64,000 bases of DNA from CAVSRC01 sp963781775 (GTDB taxonomy: Bacteria > Pseudomonadota > Alphaproteobacteria > Rhizobiales > Kaistiaceae): the NCBI GenBank assembly GCA_963781775.1, contig CAWAHE010000015.1, positions 85,350-149,349 on the forward strand, read 5' to 3'. The translations under genes and the position numbers were made by a program. The notes beneath the pieces were generated by a model. It worked only from the letters and a program-made list of their open reading frames with translations, had not been told where the DNA came from and did no database searches. Below, in pieces: positions 8,612-17,499 of this stretch (positions within the stretch are counted from its first letter, which is position 1; each line of letters starts with the position of its first letter).

Positions 8612-8707
8612 CTAGCCGCTGACGTGGTTGCCCCAGGCCAGCACCAGCGCGAACAGCACGAACACGACGGTCACCGCGGAAATCACAGTTGCGACATCGG
8701 CAGGCAT
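8612..8707 (-). CDS. 31-residue single-pass membrane microprotein
   Basis: 31 aa starting MPADVATVISAV, with one hydrophobic helix (VTVVFVLFALVLAW) and a short polar tail GNHVSG. The start has a strong AAGGAGG Shine-Dalgarno 6 nt upstream. A perfect FNR/FixK-type half-site pair lies 62 to 75 nt upstream. The combination of ideal ribosome site, TM helix and oxygen-regulator box supports a real gene too small for ordinary gene finders. Its role is unknown. Small TM proteins under FNR control are often respiratory-complex accessory subunits, but nothing here shows that. Confidence 0.6.
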   Translation of the reverse strand: MPADVATVISAVTVVFVLFALVLAWGNHVSG

Positions 8708-8768
8708 GGCAGTTCCTCCTTGATTCTGCGCCACCAAGGATTTTCGACAGGCCGAATGCGAATCTGCC

Positions 8769-8782
8769 TTGATCGAGATCAA
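8769..8782. promoter_or_regulatory. FNR/FixK/Anr-type box
   Basis: TTGAT-N4-ATCAA with N4 = CGAG, a perfect match to the consensus half sites of the FNR/FixK/Anr family. It lies between the minus-strand microprotein (start 8707) and the plus-strand aminotransferase (start 8851). The distance to the microprotein start suits activation around -40. It could also affect the aminotransferase promoter. No such regulator gene is in the window. Confidence 0.6.
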
Positions 8783-8850
8783 TGGGATCGGTCTTGCTTG
8801 CGAACCGGCGGGGTCGCTCATAAGGTCCGCGAAACGTCGGGAGGGCGTCC

Positions 8851-10029
8851 GTGAAGTCCACGAATCCGGTCTATACCGGCCTGCCCATGACCATCTTCGA
8901 GGTCATGTCGCGGCTCGCCATCGAACATGCCGCCATCAACCTCGGTCAGGGCTTCCCGGACGTCGATGGTCCCGGCGACGTGAAGAAGGTGGCGGCCGAC
9001 GAGATCGTGTCCGGCCTCAACCAGTATCCGCCGATGATGGGCGTCGTTGATCTGCGCAAGGCGGTTGCCGAGGCGAACCGGCGCTTCTACGGGCTCGATA
9101 TCGACTGGCAGAACGAGGTGCTGGTCACGTCCGGCGCTACCGAGGCTTTGTCCGACTGCATGGCCGGGCTGATCGAGCCGGGCGACGAGGTGGTTCTCGT
9201 CGAACCGCTCTACGACTGTTACCTGCCGCTGGTGCGGCGGGCAGGGGGTATCCCGCGCCTCGTGCGCGTGACGCCGCCCGACTGGACGCTGGACCGCGAT
9301 GCGCTTGCCGCCGCTTTCGGTCAGAAGACCAAGGCGATCCTCATCAATAACCCGATGAACCCTGCCGCCAAGGTTTTCTCCCGCGACGAACTCACTTTCA
9401 TCGCCGATCTCTGCATCCGTCACGATGCCATCGCCATCTGCGACGAGGTCTATGAGCACATCCTGTTCGACGGGCGCCGGCACATTCCGCTGATGACGCT
9501 GCCGGGCATGCGCGAGCGCTCCGTGCGCATCGGCTCGGCCGGCAAGACCTTCTCGCTCACCGGCTGGAAGGTCGGCTACGTCACCGCCGCGCCGCGCCTG
9601 CTCGATCCCGTTACCAAGGCGCATCAATTCACGACGTTCACGACGCCGCCAGCGCTTCAGAAGGCGGTCGCTTACGGCCTCGCCAAGGGCGACGACTACT
9701 ACGCGGATCTCGCCGGCGATCTCCTCAGAAAGCGCGACCGCTTCGCCGCCGGCATCGCGGCGCTGGGCTTTGGCGTCGTGCCCTGCGAGGGCACCTACTT
9801 CATCACTGCCGACGTCACGCCGCTCCGCCTCAACGAGGACGACGCCGATCTCTGCAAGCGCATGACGGTCGAGGCGCGCGTCACCGCCGTGCCGATGTCG
9901 GCCTTCTACGATGCCGACGGTCCACGCCATTTCGTCCGCTTCTGTTTTTCCAAGCGCGACGAGGTGCTCGACGAGGCGGTTGCGCGACTGTCGGGCTGGC
10001 TCGGCGGACGCCGCCGCGCCACCGCATGA
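8851..10029 (+). CDS. PLP-dependent class I/II aminotransferase
   Basis: 392 aa, GTG start with GGGAGG 6 nt upstream. Fold-type I aminotransferase with the N-terminal INLGQGFPD motif and substrate-loop LNQYPPM. The cofactor-binding motifs are NPMNPAAKVF and CDEVYEHILFDG, and the Schiff-base lysine is Lys232 in SAGKTFSLTGWKVGY. The GFPD and FTxTGWKxG-type motifs place it near methionine/kynurenine aminotransferases (YbdL/CCBL-like). It transfers amino groups between an amino acid and a 2-oxoacid in the cytoplasm. It overlaps the asparaginase gene by 4 nt (ATGA), suggesting a joint role in amino-acid nitrogen metabolism. Confidence 0.92.
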   Translation: MKSTNPVYTGLPMTIFEVMSRLAIEHAAINLGQGFPDVDGPGDVKKVAADEIVSGLNQYPPMMGVVDLRKAVAEANRRFYGLDIDWQNEVLVTSGATEALSDCMAGLIEPGDEVVLVEPLYDCYLPLVRRAGGIPRLVRVTPPDWTLDRDALAAAFGQKTKAILINNPMNPAAKVFSRDELTFIADLCIRHDAIAICDEVYEHILFDGRRHIPLMTLPGMRERSVRIGSAGKTFSLTGWKVGYVTAAPRLLDPVTKAHQFTTFTTPPALQKAVAYGLAKGDDYYADLAGDLLRKRDRFAAGIAALGFGVVPCEGTYFITADVTPLRLNEDDADLCKRMTVEARVTAVPMSAFYDADGPRHFVRFCFSKRDEVLDEAVARLSGWLGGRRRATA

Positions 10030-11063
10030 CGAATCCCGTCCTCGTCGAAGTCACCCGAGGCGCGATCGTCGAAAGCCGCCACCGGGGCGCAATCGTCGTT
10101 GTCGATGCCGCCGGCCGCCAGCGCGCGAGCGTCGGCGATATCGAGCGACCGGTCTTCCCACGATCCGCCGTGAAGGCTCTTCAGGCGCTGCCGCTGGTCG
10201 AGAGCGGCGCTGCCGATCGCTACGGCTTCGGCAATGCGGAACTCGCGCTGGCTTGCGCCTCCCACAACGGCGAACCGCGCCACGTCGAGACCGCCGCGGC
10301 GATGCTCGCCCGCGCCGGGCGCGGCGAAGCCGATCTCGAATGCGGCACCCACATGCCGTCCGCCCGAAGCGCTGCCGAAGCGCTCATTCGTGCAGGCCGC
10401 CAGCCGAACCAGCTCCACAACAACTGCTCCGGAAAGCACGCAGGCTTCATTTGTCTCGCCTGCCATCGCGGCATCGATCCCTCCGGCTACGTCGGTGTCG
10501 ATCATCCCGTCCAGCGCGAAATCACTGCCGCGCTGGAGGCGATGACCGGCGTCAGCCTTGGCCACGATGTCTGCGCCACCGACGGCTGCTCGATCCCGAC
10601 CTACGCCATACCCCTTGACCGTCTGGCGCTGGCCTTCGCCCGTTTCGTCACCGCGGAGGGGTTGTCGCCGGACCGCGCCACGGCCTGCCGCCGGCTCCGT
10701 GACGCCTGCATGGCGGAGCCCTTCATGGTCGCTGGCACCGATCGCTTCTGCACCGAGGTCATGACGATGTTTCGTGGCCGCGTGTTCGTGAAGACCGGCG
10801 CCGAAGGCGTTTTCTGTGCCGCCTTTCCCGATCTCGGTCTCGGCGTCGCGTTGAAATGCGATGACGGTGCGACCCGCGCCTCCGAAACCATGATGGCGGC
10901 GGTGATCGATGCGTTCGTGCCGATGAGCGAGAGCGAGCGTGCCCGTTTCGCCGGCCGGCTCGCACCGCCGGTCACGACCCGCAAGGGCGTTATCGTCGGT
11001 GCCGTGCGCCCGGTCGCGGGTCTGGTTGACTCGCTTCGTGAGGGAAGGCCGCTAACCCACTGA
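10026..11063 (+). CDS. Type V (Rhizobium etli-type) asparaginase
   Basis: 345 aa, matching the usual length for asparaginase family II of rhizobia, which is unrelated to E. coli AnsA/AnsB. The Ser-x-x-Lys nucleophile motif is RSAVKALQALPL (residues ~46-57). Zinc-site residues seen in the R. etli enzyme are present as NNCSGKHAGF and CATDGCSIP. It hydrolyses L-asparagine to aspartate and ammonia. The ATG overlaps the aminotransferase stop, so the two are co-translated. The gene converges on the TAT beta-helix gene with no spacer. Confidence 0.9.
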   Translation: MTNPVLVEVTRGAIVESRHRGAIVVVDAAGRQRASVGDIERPVFPRSAVKALQALPLVESGAADRYGFGNAELALACASHNGEPRHVETAAAMLARAGRGEADLECGTHMPSARSAAEALIRAGRQPNQLHNNCSGKHAGFICLACHRGIDPSGYVGVDHPVQREITAALEAMTGVSLGHDVCATDGCSIPTYAIPLDRLALAFARFVTAEGLSPDRATACRRLRDACMAEPFMVAGTDRFCTEVMTMFRGRVFVKTGAEGVFCAAFPDLGLGVALKCDDGATRASETMMAAVIDAFVPMSESERARFAGRLAPPVTTRKGVIVGAVRPVAGLVDSLREGRPLTH

Positions 11064-12410
11064 TCAGCCAGTGCGATTACGCTCGACCAGAAGATGCGGG
11101 AACGTCCGCGCGCCGGTCAGCGCCAGGTCGCCGGATGCCGTTTCGCTCCAGCGCATGCCGACGATCGCGCCTTGCTCGGCCCCGGCGATCAGATTGTCGC
11201 TGATCACCGCCGAGCCGGCGCCGTCGACCACACTGACCGCGATGCCGACCGGCGACTGGCGGATGACGTTGCCGGTGGCGGCCACGTCACGCAGCGACGG
11301 TCCCCAGCCGACCAGCATGCCGTAGCGTGCGGCGGCCTCGATCACGTTGCCGGTCACGGCGGCGTCGGCTTCCACGGCGATGCCGACGCCGGCGGTCGCC
11401 GCATCGTTGCCGGCGACCGTGCCGAGATCGCGCAGGATGTTGCCGGAGATCACCGCGATCCGGCCGCCCTTGCGGAAATCGGTGACCGCGACGCCGGTTG
11501 CCGCTCGGTCGATCATGTTGTTGGCGATCATCGCGCCCTCGAAGCTCCACTGCACGCTGACGCCGGCTGCGCCGGCCCCTCGGCAGGTGTTGCCAATGAT
11601 CTGCAGATTGCTGGCGGCGCTGGTCGAGATGGCGTTGACGGCGCAGTCGGTGATGCGGTTGTTCGAGACCGTCACGCCGTGGGCGCGGAAGACGCGTACG
11701 CCGTTGCCGCTCGACCCGTCGACGGTCTCGCCGATGGCGACACGCGCGATCCGGTTGCCGGTGACGACGGTGCCGTCGTCGCCTTCCGTCCAGCGCAGCA
11801 CGTGGATTCCGCCGCTGCCGCAATCCTCGATGGTGTTGTCGGTCAGCGACAGACCGGTCGATTCGACCGCGCGGATGCCGATGCCGGCGACGTCGCGGAT
11901 GGTCGTGCGGGTGACGCGTCCTTCGGATCGGTCGAGCGCCAGACCGTCGCGCGTGCTTCCTGCGATGACGCAGTTCTCGATGGCGACGCCACGCGACTCG
12001 GCCAGATGCAGGATGCCGGGCACATACTCGGCCAGTGCCCTCCCGGCGCCGTCGATCGTCAGGCCGGACAGCGCGACGCGTTCGCAGCGCTCGCCGGCGA
12101 GCATGAAATCGCCCCCGCCGAAAACCAGTCTGGTCGCCCCGGCGACGCCGGAAAGGCGAACGCGCGGCGGCAGCTTCAGTTCTGAAACCAGATACGTGCC
12201 GGCGGGCAGGAAGATGTCGCGGTCGCCGTCGGAGGCGGCTTCGAGGAGTTGCCGGAGCACGAGTGTCTGATCGTCGGCCTTGCCACCGAGACCGAGCTCC
12301 GCCGCGTTCAACGTGCCGCGCAGCGTCGGCTCACCCGAACCGACGGCGGCCGCGGCCGGCGTGGCGACGGCGGCGCCCAGAGCGCCGGCAAGAAATCTGC
12401 GTCTGTTCAT
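11064..12410 (-). CDS. TAT-exported right-handed beta-helix protein (TIGR03808-like)
   Basis: 448 aa from the ATG at 12410, chosen because MNRRRFLAGALGAAVATPAA is a textbook twin-arginine signal. A longer in-frame start at 12449 would only add 13 residues. After the signal the protein has a pectate-lyase-like beginning (ILRQLLEAASDGDRDIFLPAGTYLV) and then many parallel beta-helix turns (GNRIARV, NNRITDC, GNTCRGAG, NNMIDRA, GNILRDL, GNVIEAA). It resembles the uncharacterised rhizobial family of TAT-translocated repetitive proteins. A carbohydrate-related role is possible from the fold only. It is a single gene on the minus strand. Confidence 0.85.
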   Translation of the reverse strand: MNRRRFLAGALGAAVATPAAAAVGSGEPTLRGTLNAAELGLGGKADDQTLVLRQLLEAASDGDRDIFLPAGTYLVSELKLPPRVRLSGVAGATRLVFGGGDFMLAGERCERVALSGLTIDGAGRALAEYVPGILHLAESRGVAIENCVIAGSTRDGLALDRSEGRVTRTTIRDVAGIGIRAVESTGLSLTDNTIEDCGSGGIHVLRWTEGDDGTVVTGNRIARVAIGETVDGSSGNGVRVFRAHGVTVSNNRITDCAVNAISTSAASNLQIIGNTCRGAGAAGVSVQWSFEGAMIANNMIDRAATGVAVTDFRKGGRIAVISGNILRDLGTVAGNDAATAGVGIAVEADAAVTGNVIEAAARYGMLVGWGPSLRDVAATGNVIRQSPVGIAVSVVDGAGSAVISDNLIAGAEQGAIVGMRWSETASGDLALTGARTFPHLLVERNRTG

Positions 12411-12489
12411 GCGATGCCCCGAAACCGGAATTCCGGTCTGGGCCATCAATATCCGTGCCGTCCAAATGGTCCCGGAATGGGACGGCGCG

Positions 12490-14658
12490 CTAGACGGTGA
12501 GGTTGGCGCGGTCCGCCTGTTCGTAGCCGAGGCGGCGGTTGAGATCGCGGATCAGCCGCTCGGCAGCGTCGGCGATGACGGTGCCGGGCGTGAAGATGGC
12601 ACTGACGCCGGCTTCATAGAGCGCGTTGAAGTCGCGCTCGGGCACGATGCCGCCGACGACCACCATGATATCGGGCCGCCCGCCGGCCTCAAGCGCGCGC
12701 TTCAGCGCCGGCACCAGCGTCAGGTGGCCGGCGGCTAGCGACGACACGCCGACGATATGAACGTCGCTGTCGATTGCCCGCTGCGCCGCCTCCTCTGGCG
12801 TCTGGAAGAGGGGGCCGACATCCACGTCGAAGCCGAGATCGGCGAAGGCCGAGGCGATCACCTTCTGGCCGCGGTCATGGCCGTCCTGGCCGATCTTGGC
12901 GACGAGGATGCGCGGTGCCCGTCCGTCGTGTTCCCGGAAGGTCCGCACGACCGCGTTGACGCGCGCCAGCGTCGCTTCGTCCATCTCGCGGGCGTAGGTG
13001 CCGCTGATCGCTTTCGCCTCGGTCTGGTAGCGCCCGAAGGCGCGCTCGAGCGCCAGACTGATCTCGCCGACGGTGGCCTTGGCGCGCGCCGCATCGATGG
13101 CGAGCGCCAACAGGTTGCCGCCGCCGGTGCGCGCCGCATCGGTGAGCGCGGCAAGGGCGGTTTGCGCCGCGACATTGTCGCGCTCGGCGCGCAGGCGCTT
13201 CAGCTTGCCGATCTGGGCGGCGAGCACCGCGGAATTGTCGACGCGTAGCGTCTCGACCGTGCCTTCTTCCTCGGCGCGGAAGCGGTTCACGCCGACGACG
13301 ACCTGATGACCGGAATCGAGCCGCGCCTGCGTCCGCGCCGCCGCTTCCTCGATCCGCATCTGCGGCACGCCGGCCTCAATCGCCTTGGCCATGCCGCCGA
13401 GCGCGTCGGTCTCTGCGATGTGTTCAAGCGCGCGCGTCGCCAGTTCGTAGGTCAGCCGTTCGACATGGTGGGAGCCGCCCCACGGATCCACGATCCGCGT
13501 CGTGCCGGACTCCTTCTGCAGGTAGAGCTGCGTGTTGCGGGCGATGCGCGCCGAGAAGTCGGTCGGCAGCGCCAGCGCCTCGTCGAGCGCGTTGGTATGC
13601 AGCGATTGGGTGCCGCCCTGCGTCGCCGCCATCGCTTCGATCGCCGTGCGCACGATGTTGTTGAACGGATCCTGCGCCGCCAGCGACCAGCCCGACGTCT
13701 GGCAATGGGTGCGCAGCATCAGCGAGCGATCGTCGGCGGGTGCGAAGCGCTCCTTCATGAGCTTTGCCCACAGCAGGCGCGCCGCCCGCAGCTTCGCCAC
13801 CTCCATGAAGAAGTTCATGCCGATGTCGAAGAAGAACGAGATGCGTGGCGCGAAGGCGTCCACCGATTGGCCGGCGTCGCGCGCGGCGCGGACGTATTCC
13901 AGGCCGTCGGCGAGCGTGTAGCCGAGTTCGAGGTCGGCCGTCGCTCCGGCCTCCTGCATGTGATAGCCGGAAACCGAGATTGGATTGAACTTCGGCATGT
14001 TCGCCGAGGTATGCGCGATGATGTCCGACACGATCCGCATCGAATGCGCTGGCGGATAGATATACGTGTTGCGGACCATGAACTCCTTGAGAATGTCGTT
14101 CTGGATTGTCCCCGACAGCGCCTTCTGTGGCACGCCCTGTTCTTCCGCCGCGACCACATAGAGCGCCAGCACGGGCAGGACGGCGCCGTTCATGGTCATC
14201 GACACGCTGATCTTGTCGAGCGGAATGCCGTCGAACAGCGTGCGCATGTCGTAGATCGAGTCGATCGCGACCCCGGCCATGCCGACGTCGCCTGCGATAC
14301 GCGCATTGTCGGAATCGTAGCCGCGGTGCGTCGGCAGGTCGAAGGCGACCGACAGACCCTTCTGGCCGCCGGCGAGATTGCGCCGGTAGAACGCATTGGA
14401 GTCTTCCGCCGTCGAGAAGCCGGCATACTGCCGGATCGTCCAGGGCCGCTCGACATACATGGTCGGGTAGGGGCCGCGCAGATAGGGCGGCAGCCCCGGC
14501 CATGTGTCGAGGAAGTCGAGCCCGGCGATGTCCGCTTCCGTGGCGACAGGCGCGATGGCGATGCCCTCCGGCGTCTGCCATGGCGCTTCGGCCGGGCGTG
14601 TCGCCGAATTGGCCGGCCGCGCCCAGGCGAGCTTCGTGAAATCCGGCAGCCCGGTCAC
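12490..14658 (-). CDS. Methylmalonyl-CoA mutase large (catalytic, B12-binding) subunit
   Basis: 722 aa. The N-terminal TIM-barrel binds the CoA ester (YPTMYVERPWTIRQYAGFST, SVAFDLPTHRGYDSDN, VSMTMNGAVLPVLA). The C-terminal B12 domain has the DxHxxG motif in GQDGHDRGQKVIA, with the cobalt-ligating His at about residue 594. The enzyme interconverts succinyl-CoA and methylmalonyl-CoA in propionate, odd-chain fatty acid and branched amino-acid metabolism. It overlaps the small-subunit gene by 4 nt, so the two form an operon. No MeaB chaperone or epimerase gene is adjacent in this window. Confidence 0.95.
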   Translation of the reverse strand: MTGLPDFTKLAWARPANSATRPAEAPWQTPEGIAIAPVATEADIAGLDFLDTWPGLPPYLRGPYPTMYVERPWTIRQYAGFSTAEDSNAFYRRNLAGGQKGLSVAFDLPTHRGYDSDNARIAGDVGMAGVAIDSIYDMRTLFDGIPLDKISVSMTMNGAVLPVLALYVVAAEEQGVPQKALSGTIQNDILKEFMVRNTYIYPPAHSMRIVSDIIAHTSANMPKFNPISVSGYHMQEAGATADLELGYTLADGLEYVRAARDAGQSVDAFAPRISFFFDIGMNFFMEVAKLRAARLLWAKLMKERFAPADDRSLMLRTHCQTSGWSLAAQDPFNNIVRTAIEAMAATQGGTQSLHTNALDEALALPTDFSARIARNTQLYLQKESGTTRIVDPWGGSHHVERLTYELATRALEHIAETDALGGMAKAIEAGVPQMRIEEAAARTQARLDSGHQVVVGVNRFRAEEEGTVETLRVDNSAVLAAQIGKLKRLRAERDNVAAQTALAALTDAARTGGGNLLALAIDAARAKATVGEISLALERAFGRYQTEAKAISGTYAREMDEATLARVNAVVRTFREHDGRAPRILVAKIGQDGHDRGQKVIASAFADLGFDVDVGPLFQTPEEAAQRAIDSDVHIVGVSSLAAGHLTLVPALKRALEAGGRPDIMVVVGGIVPERDFNALYEAGVSAIFTPGTVIADAAERLIRDLNRRLGYEQADRANLTV

Positions 14659-16061
14659 GGCGCAGCCTCCGCGGCTTCGGCAAGGCGCTTGAACACCAGC
14701 GGTTCGACCCCGCCGCGCGACGCCGGTCTTTGCTGGCCTGCGGTCGGTGCAAATGCCGCCTCAGCGACGAACGCGTTGACGCCGATCATCTCGATTGTGC
14801 CGGCCGCGACACGAGCGAGCCGCGCATCCCGCGTGTCGGCGATCTCCTTCTGAAATGACCCGGCCGAGAGCGCGGCCAGAATGCCGCCTTTCGCCTCGAT
14901 CGCGCGAAAGCGCTCCCACGCCGTCTCGGCCAGTCCGTCGGTGAGCGCCTCCATGGCGCCCGAGCCGGCCGCCGGATCGCCAAATCGGAAAATCTCGGAC
15001 TCGTGCGCAAGGATCGACAGGCCGTTGCGGGCAAGCCGACGCGACTCCGCGTTCGCTCCGTCGAGAGCGTCGTGGGGCAGGGCAGTGATCGAATCCGCGC
15101 CGCCGACCGCCGCCGAGAATGCCGCGCCGGTTGTCCGCAACACGTTCATGCGCGGCTCGCGCCGGCTCATCATGCGCCATGCGGTCTCAGCGTGAACCGG
15201 AATCGTCCGTGCGATGCCCGCCGCTTCCATGGCGCGCGCCAGCAGAAGTTTCATGGCGCGGAATTTCGCGATGGTCATGAACTGGTCGCTGTCGGCCGCG
15301 AGCGCCACGCGGCTGCGGCCTGCCGCGTGTTCGGCCGAAATGCCGCGATCGGTCAACAACCGGAACTGCTCGATCAGGCTGGCAAGTACCGCCGCCAGTT
15401 CCTGCGCCTCGGACGTACCGCCCGCGTTCCAGATACGCCCGTCGGCGAAGAGCGCCGTGCCCTCGCGGCTTTGCGCATCGAACGTGCTGGCGACATCACC
15501 GAGCGCCGTAACGGCCGTCTTGGCCTCGCCCGGCGAGAGCCGGCCCGCCGCGACCGCGGCGATCGGATCGAAGGCAAGCACCAGCTCTGCGTGCCGGTCC
15601 AGAAATCGCGAAGCAACGGCGGGCGTTTCTGCCCCGGCGTCGACGTGGACGCAGGTTCCCGGCGGCAGGGATGATGCGAGCGCCGCCGCAACCTCGGCGG
15701 CCGCGCTGGCCGGCATCATGCCCGGCAAAGGATGCGCGCTCTCGGCGAAGACCAGTGCAATACCGTCCGCACCGCCCGCCAGCTCTTGCCGGCAAGCTGC
15801 AGCAAGCGAGGACACGTCCGCCCCATCGACGCGCTGGATGATCCGCCACGGCTGCCCTGTTGTGCTCCCCGTGATTGGATCGGCGCCCGTCCGGCGCGGA
15901 TAGATCGGCAGCAGGGCAATGCCATCGTCGCTGATGTTCGCCCGGTCGCGGCCAGGTGCGCCCGCCATCGCGGCGGCGGCGCGCCAGTCGTCCTCCGTCG
16001 AATGGGGGAAGCCACCGGCGAGTGGAACGGCTACGTTGATTGTAACACCGGGACGGCTCAT
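14655..16061 (-). CDS. Methylmalonyl-CoA mutase small subunit
   Basis: 468 aa, homologous to the barrel of the large subunit but without the C-terminal cobalamin domain (no DxHxxG motif), as expected of MutA-type partners. Recognisable features are TGQPWRIIQRVDG, FAESAHPLPGMMP, IPVHAETAWRMMSRREPRMN and VLRTTGAAFSAAVGGADSI. It stabilises the heterodimer and lacks catalysis itself. It is the first gene of the two-gene operon. The 248-nt region upstream is shared with the divergent LuxR-type regulator gene, so control by that regulator is possible but unproven. Confidence 0.9.
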   Translation of the reverse strand: MSRPGVTINVAVPLAGGFPHSTEDDWRAAAAMAGAPGRDRANISDDGIALLPIYPRRTGADPITGSTTGQPWRIIQRVDGADVSSLAAACRQELAGGADGIALVFAESAHPLPGMMPASAAAEVAAALASSLPPGTCVHVDAGAETPAVASRFLDRHAELVLAFDPIAAVAAGRLSPGEAKTAVTALGDVASTFDAQSREGTALFADGRIWNAGGTSEAQELAAVLASLIEQFRLLTDRGISAEHAAGRSRVALAADSDQFMTIAKFRAMKLLLARAMEAAGIARTIPVHAETAWRMMSRREPRMNVLRTTGAAFSAAVGGADSITALPHDALDGANAESRRLARNGLSILAHESEIFRFGDPAAGSGAMEALTDGLAETAWERFRAIEAKGGILAALSAGSFQKEIADTRDARLARVAAGTIEMIGVNAFVAEAAFAPTAGQQRPASRGGVEPLVFKRLAEAAEAAP

Positions 16062-16309
16062 GGCTGCCTTTGGTGGATACGGTCACTTGAGTTGTATACG
16101 CGGCGCCGGAACGTGCGCCAAATTGAGGCAGGCCCGAAACTGTGCCGCGGGACTGAACGTCGCGGGCGTTTCTCCTTGTTTCGCCCAAAGGTCGCGCCGT
16201 ATGGTTGGACTGGGGCAACGTCACGACCCAGCGGGGTCGCTGTCACTTTCCACAATTGAATGCTGTGCAATCCTGCTGCTAGTTCAGGTTGGGCGGGGGT
16301 GTCCGACAA

Positions 16310-17023
16310 ATGGCGAGCGTAGAAGACCTGATCGCGCAGGGCGAGAGCCTTTGCGGCCAAACCGGCGGTGCGCGGGTTCTCGAGCTATTGGAGCACACCT
16401 TCCGCTCGTTCGGAGTGACGCATTTTCTCGTGTCGGGCATGCCGTTTCCCGGCCGGCCGATCGAGCCGCTGCTGTTGCGACTGAACTGGGGCGATCTCGC
16501 CGGCGACCGTCGCACCGGAATACGCGACGACGATCCCGTCCTGCAGCGCGCTTTTCCAAGGCATCGAACAACCATCTGGCGTGAAAACGCGGACGGTCCG
16601 ATGGAGAACCAGGCTGAGTCGCTGTTGTTGAGCCAACTCGGACCACCCGGCGGCCGGCAATTGGTCATGGCCCCGGTTTGCTCGTTTCTGCCCTATCAGG
16701 CGGTCGTCGTCGGCGGCGGTTATGATCTGGCCATCGACACCAAGACGGCGACGGCCGTGGATTTTCTCTGCCTGATCGCGTTCTGCGAATTGTTCAAGCT
16801 GGGTTTCCTCAAGAAGGAACGCCCGGGTGAGTTGTCCGGCCGCGAGCGTCGGGTCGTGGAACTGTCCGCCGCTGGAAAGACCGCCAGTCAGATCGCGGCG
16901 ATCCTGGAAATATCGCAGCGGACCGTTCACGCCCATTTGCAAAACGCCAGCGAGAAACTCCGCGCCCACAACAAGACGCAGACCGTGGTCGAGGCGCTGC
17001 GTTACGGCCAGATCAGCATGTGA
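16310..17023 (+). CDS. LuxR-family regulator with autoinducer-binding-like domain (LuxR solo)
   Basis: 237 aa from the ATG at 16310, preferred over an upstream TTG because a G-rich ribosome site lies about 10 nt before it. The N-terminal half (~20-165) looks like the autoinducer-binding domain (DDDPVLQRAF, TTIW, then APVCSFLPYQAVVVGGGYD). The C-terminal half (~175-235) is a LuxR helix-turn-helix (LSGRERRVVELSAAGKTASQ, AHLQNASEKLRAHNKTQTV). No luxI-type synthase is in the window. The ligand pocket tyrosine usually three residues after the conserved Trp is not evident, so the ligand may not be an acyl-homoserine lactone. Confidence 0.85.
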   Translation: MASVEDLIAQGESLCGQTGGARVLELLEHTFRSFGVTHFLVSGMPFPGRPIEPLLLRLNWGDLAGDRRTGIRDDDPVLQRAFPRHRTTIWRENADGPMENQAESLLLSQLGPPGGRQLVMAPVCSFLPYQAVVVGGGYDLAIDTKTATAVDFLCLIAFCELFKLGFLKKERPGELSGRERRVVELSAAGKTASQIAAILEISQRTVHAHLQNASEKLRAHNKTQTVVEALRYGQISM

Positions 17024-17038
17024 CCGCCGGCTACGGCG

Positions 17039-17383
17039 TCAGATGAACTGTCCGAGGCCGGGGATCGAGCCGACCACCGCGTCCACGCGCTCCGGACCCG
17101 CTTTGGCCCGGGCATAGCCCACCAGCGCACGCGCGACGCCCTGAATGTCACCCATGCCGAGCCCGGCGGAGGTGAGATCGCCGAATACGCCCATCAACCC
17201 GCCGTCGCCGCCTCCTGTCTCGGAGGCGAGTTCGCGGGCGCCCGGCAGCTTGTCGAGGAGCGCGCCGACCGCCGCCGGCGGTCCCTCCTTGGAGAGGAAA
17301 TTGATGATGATGCCAGCCGCGCGTCGCGCCACGGCCGCGTCCACGCCGGTTGCCGCCGTGATCTGACCGATCATCTCGTCCAT
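17039..17383 (-). CDS. Small conserved protein, DUF2267/DUF2780-like
   Basis: 114 aa from the ATG at 17383, with GGAGAGG upstream. The longer frame adds only an unlikely His/Arg-rich leader. The sequence is MDEMIGQITAATGVDAAVAR followed by GIIINFLSKEGPPAAVGALLDKLPGA. It then has a glycine-rich spacer (GGGDGGLMGVFGDL) and a C-terminal helix ending SIPGLGQFI. This pattern, helical bundle, Gly linker and terminal PGLGQF, recurs in small proteobacterial proteins of unknown function. No signal peptide. Family name is from memory of the pattern and is tentative. It is divergent from the dipeptidase gene. Confidence 0.7.
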   Translation of the reverse strand: MDEMIGQITAATGVDAAVARRAAGIIINFLSKEGPPAAVGALLDKLPGARELASETGGGDGGLMGVFGDLTSAGLGMGDIQGVARALVGYARAKAGPERVDAVVGSIPGLGQFI

Positions 17384-17499
17384 CGCCGTCCGCCTCTCCG
17401 CTGCCTCGTGTCCACCGTCATGTGCCACAGCGTGGCTTCTCACGCCACCGTCGCCTCGCTATCGTGCCCCGCTGCCTACCCTCCGGACGAGTGAGCCCG

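Noticed and set aside
13306..14853. Long plus-strand frame of 515 codons
   Set aside because: Antisense shadow of methylmalonyl-CoA mutase. The mutase motifs are all on the opposite strand.
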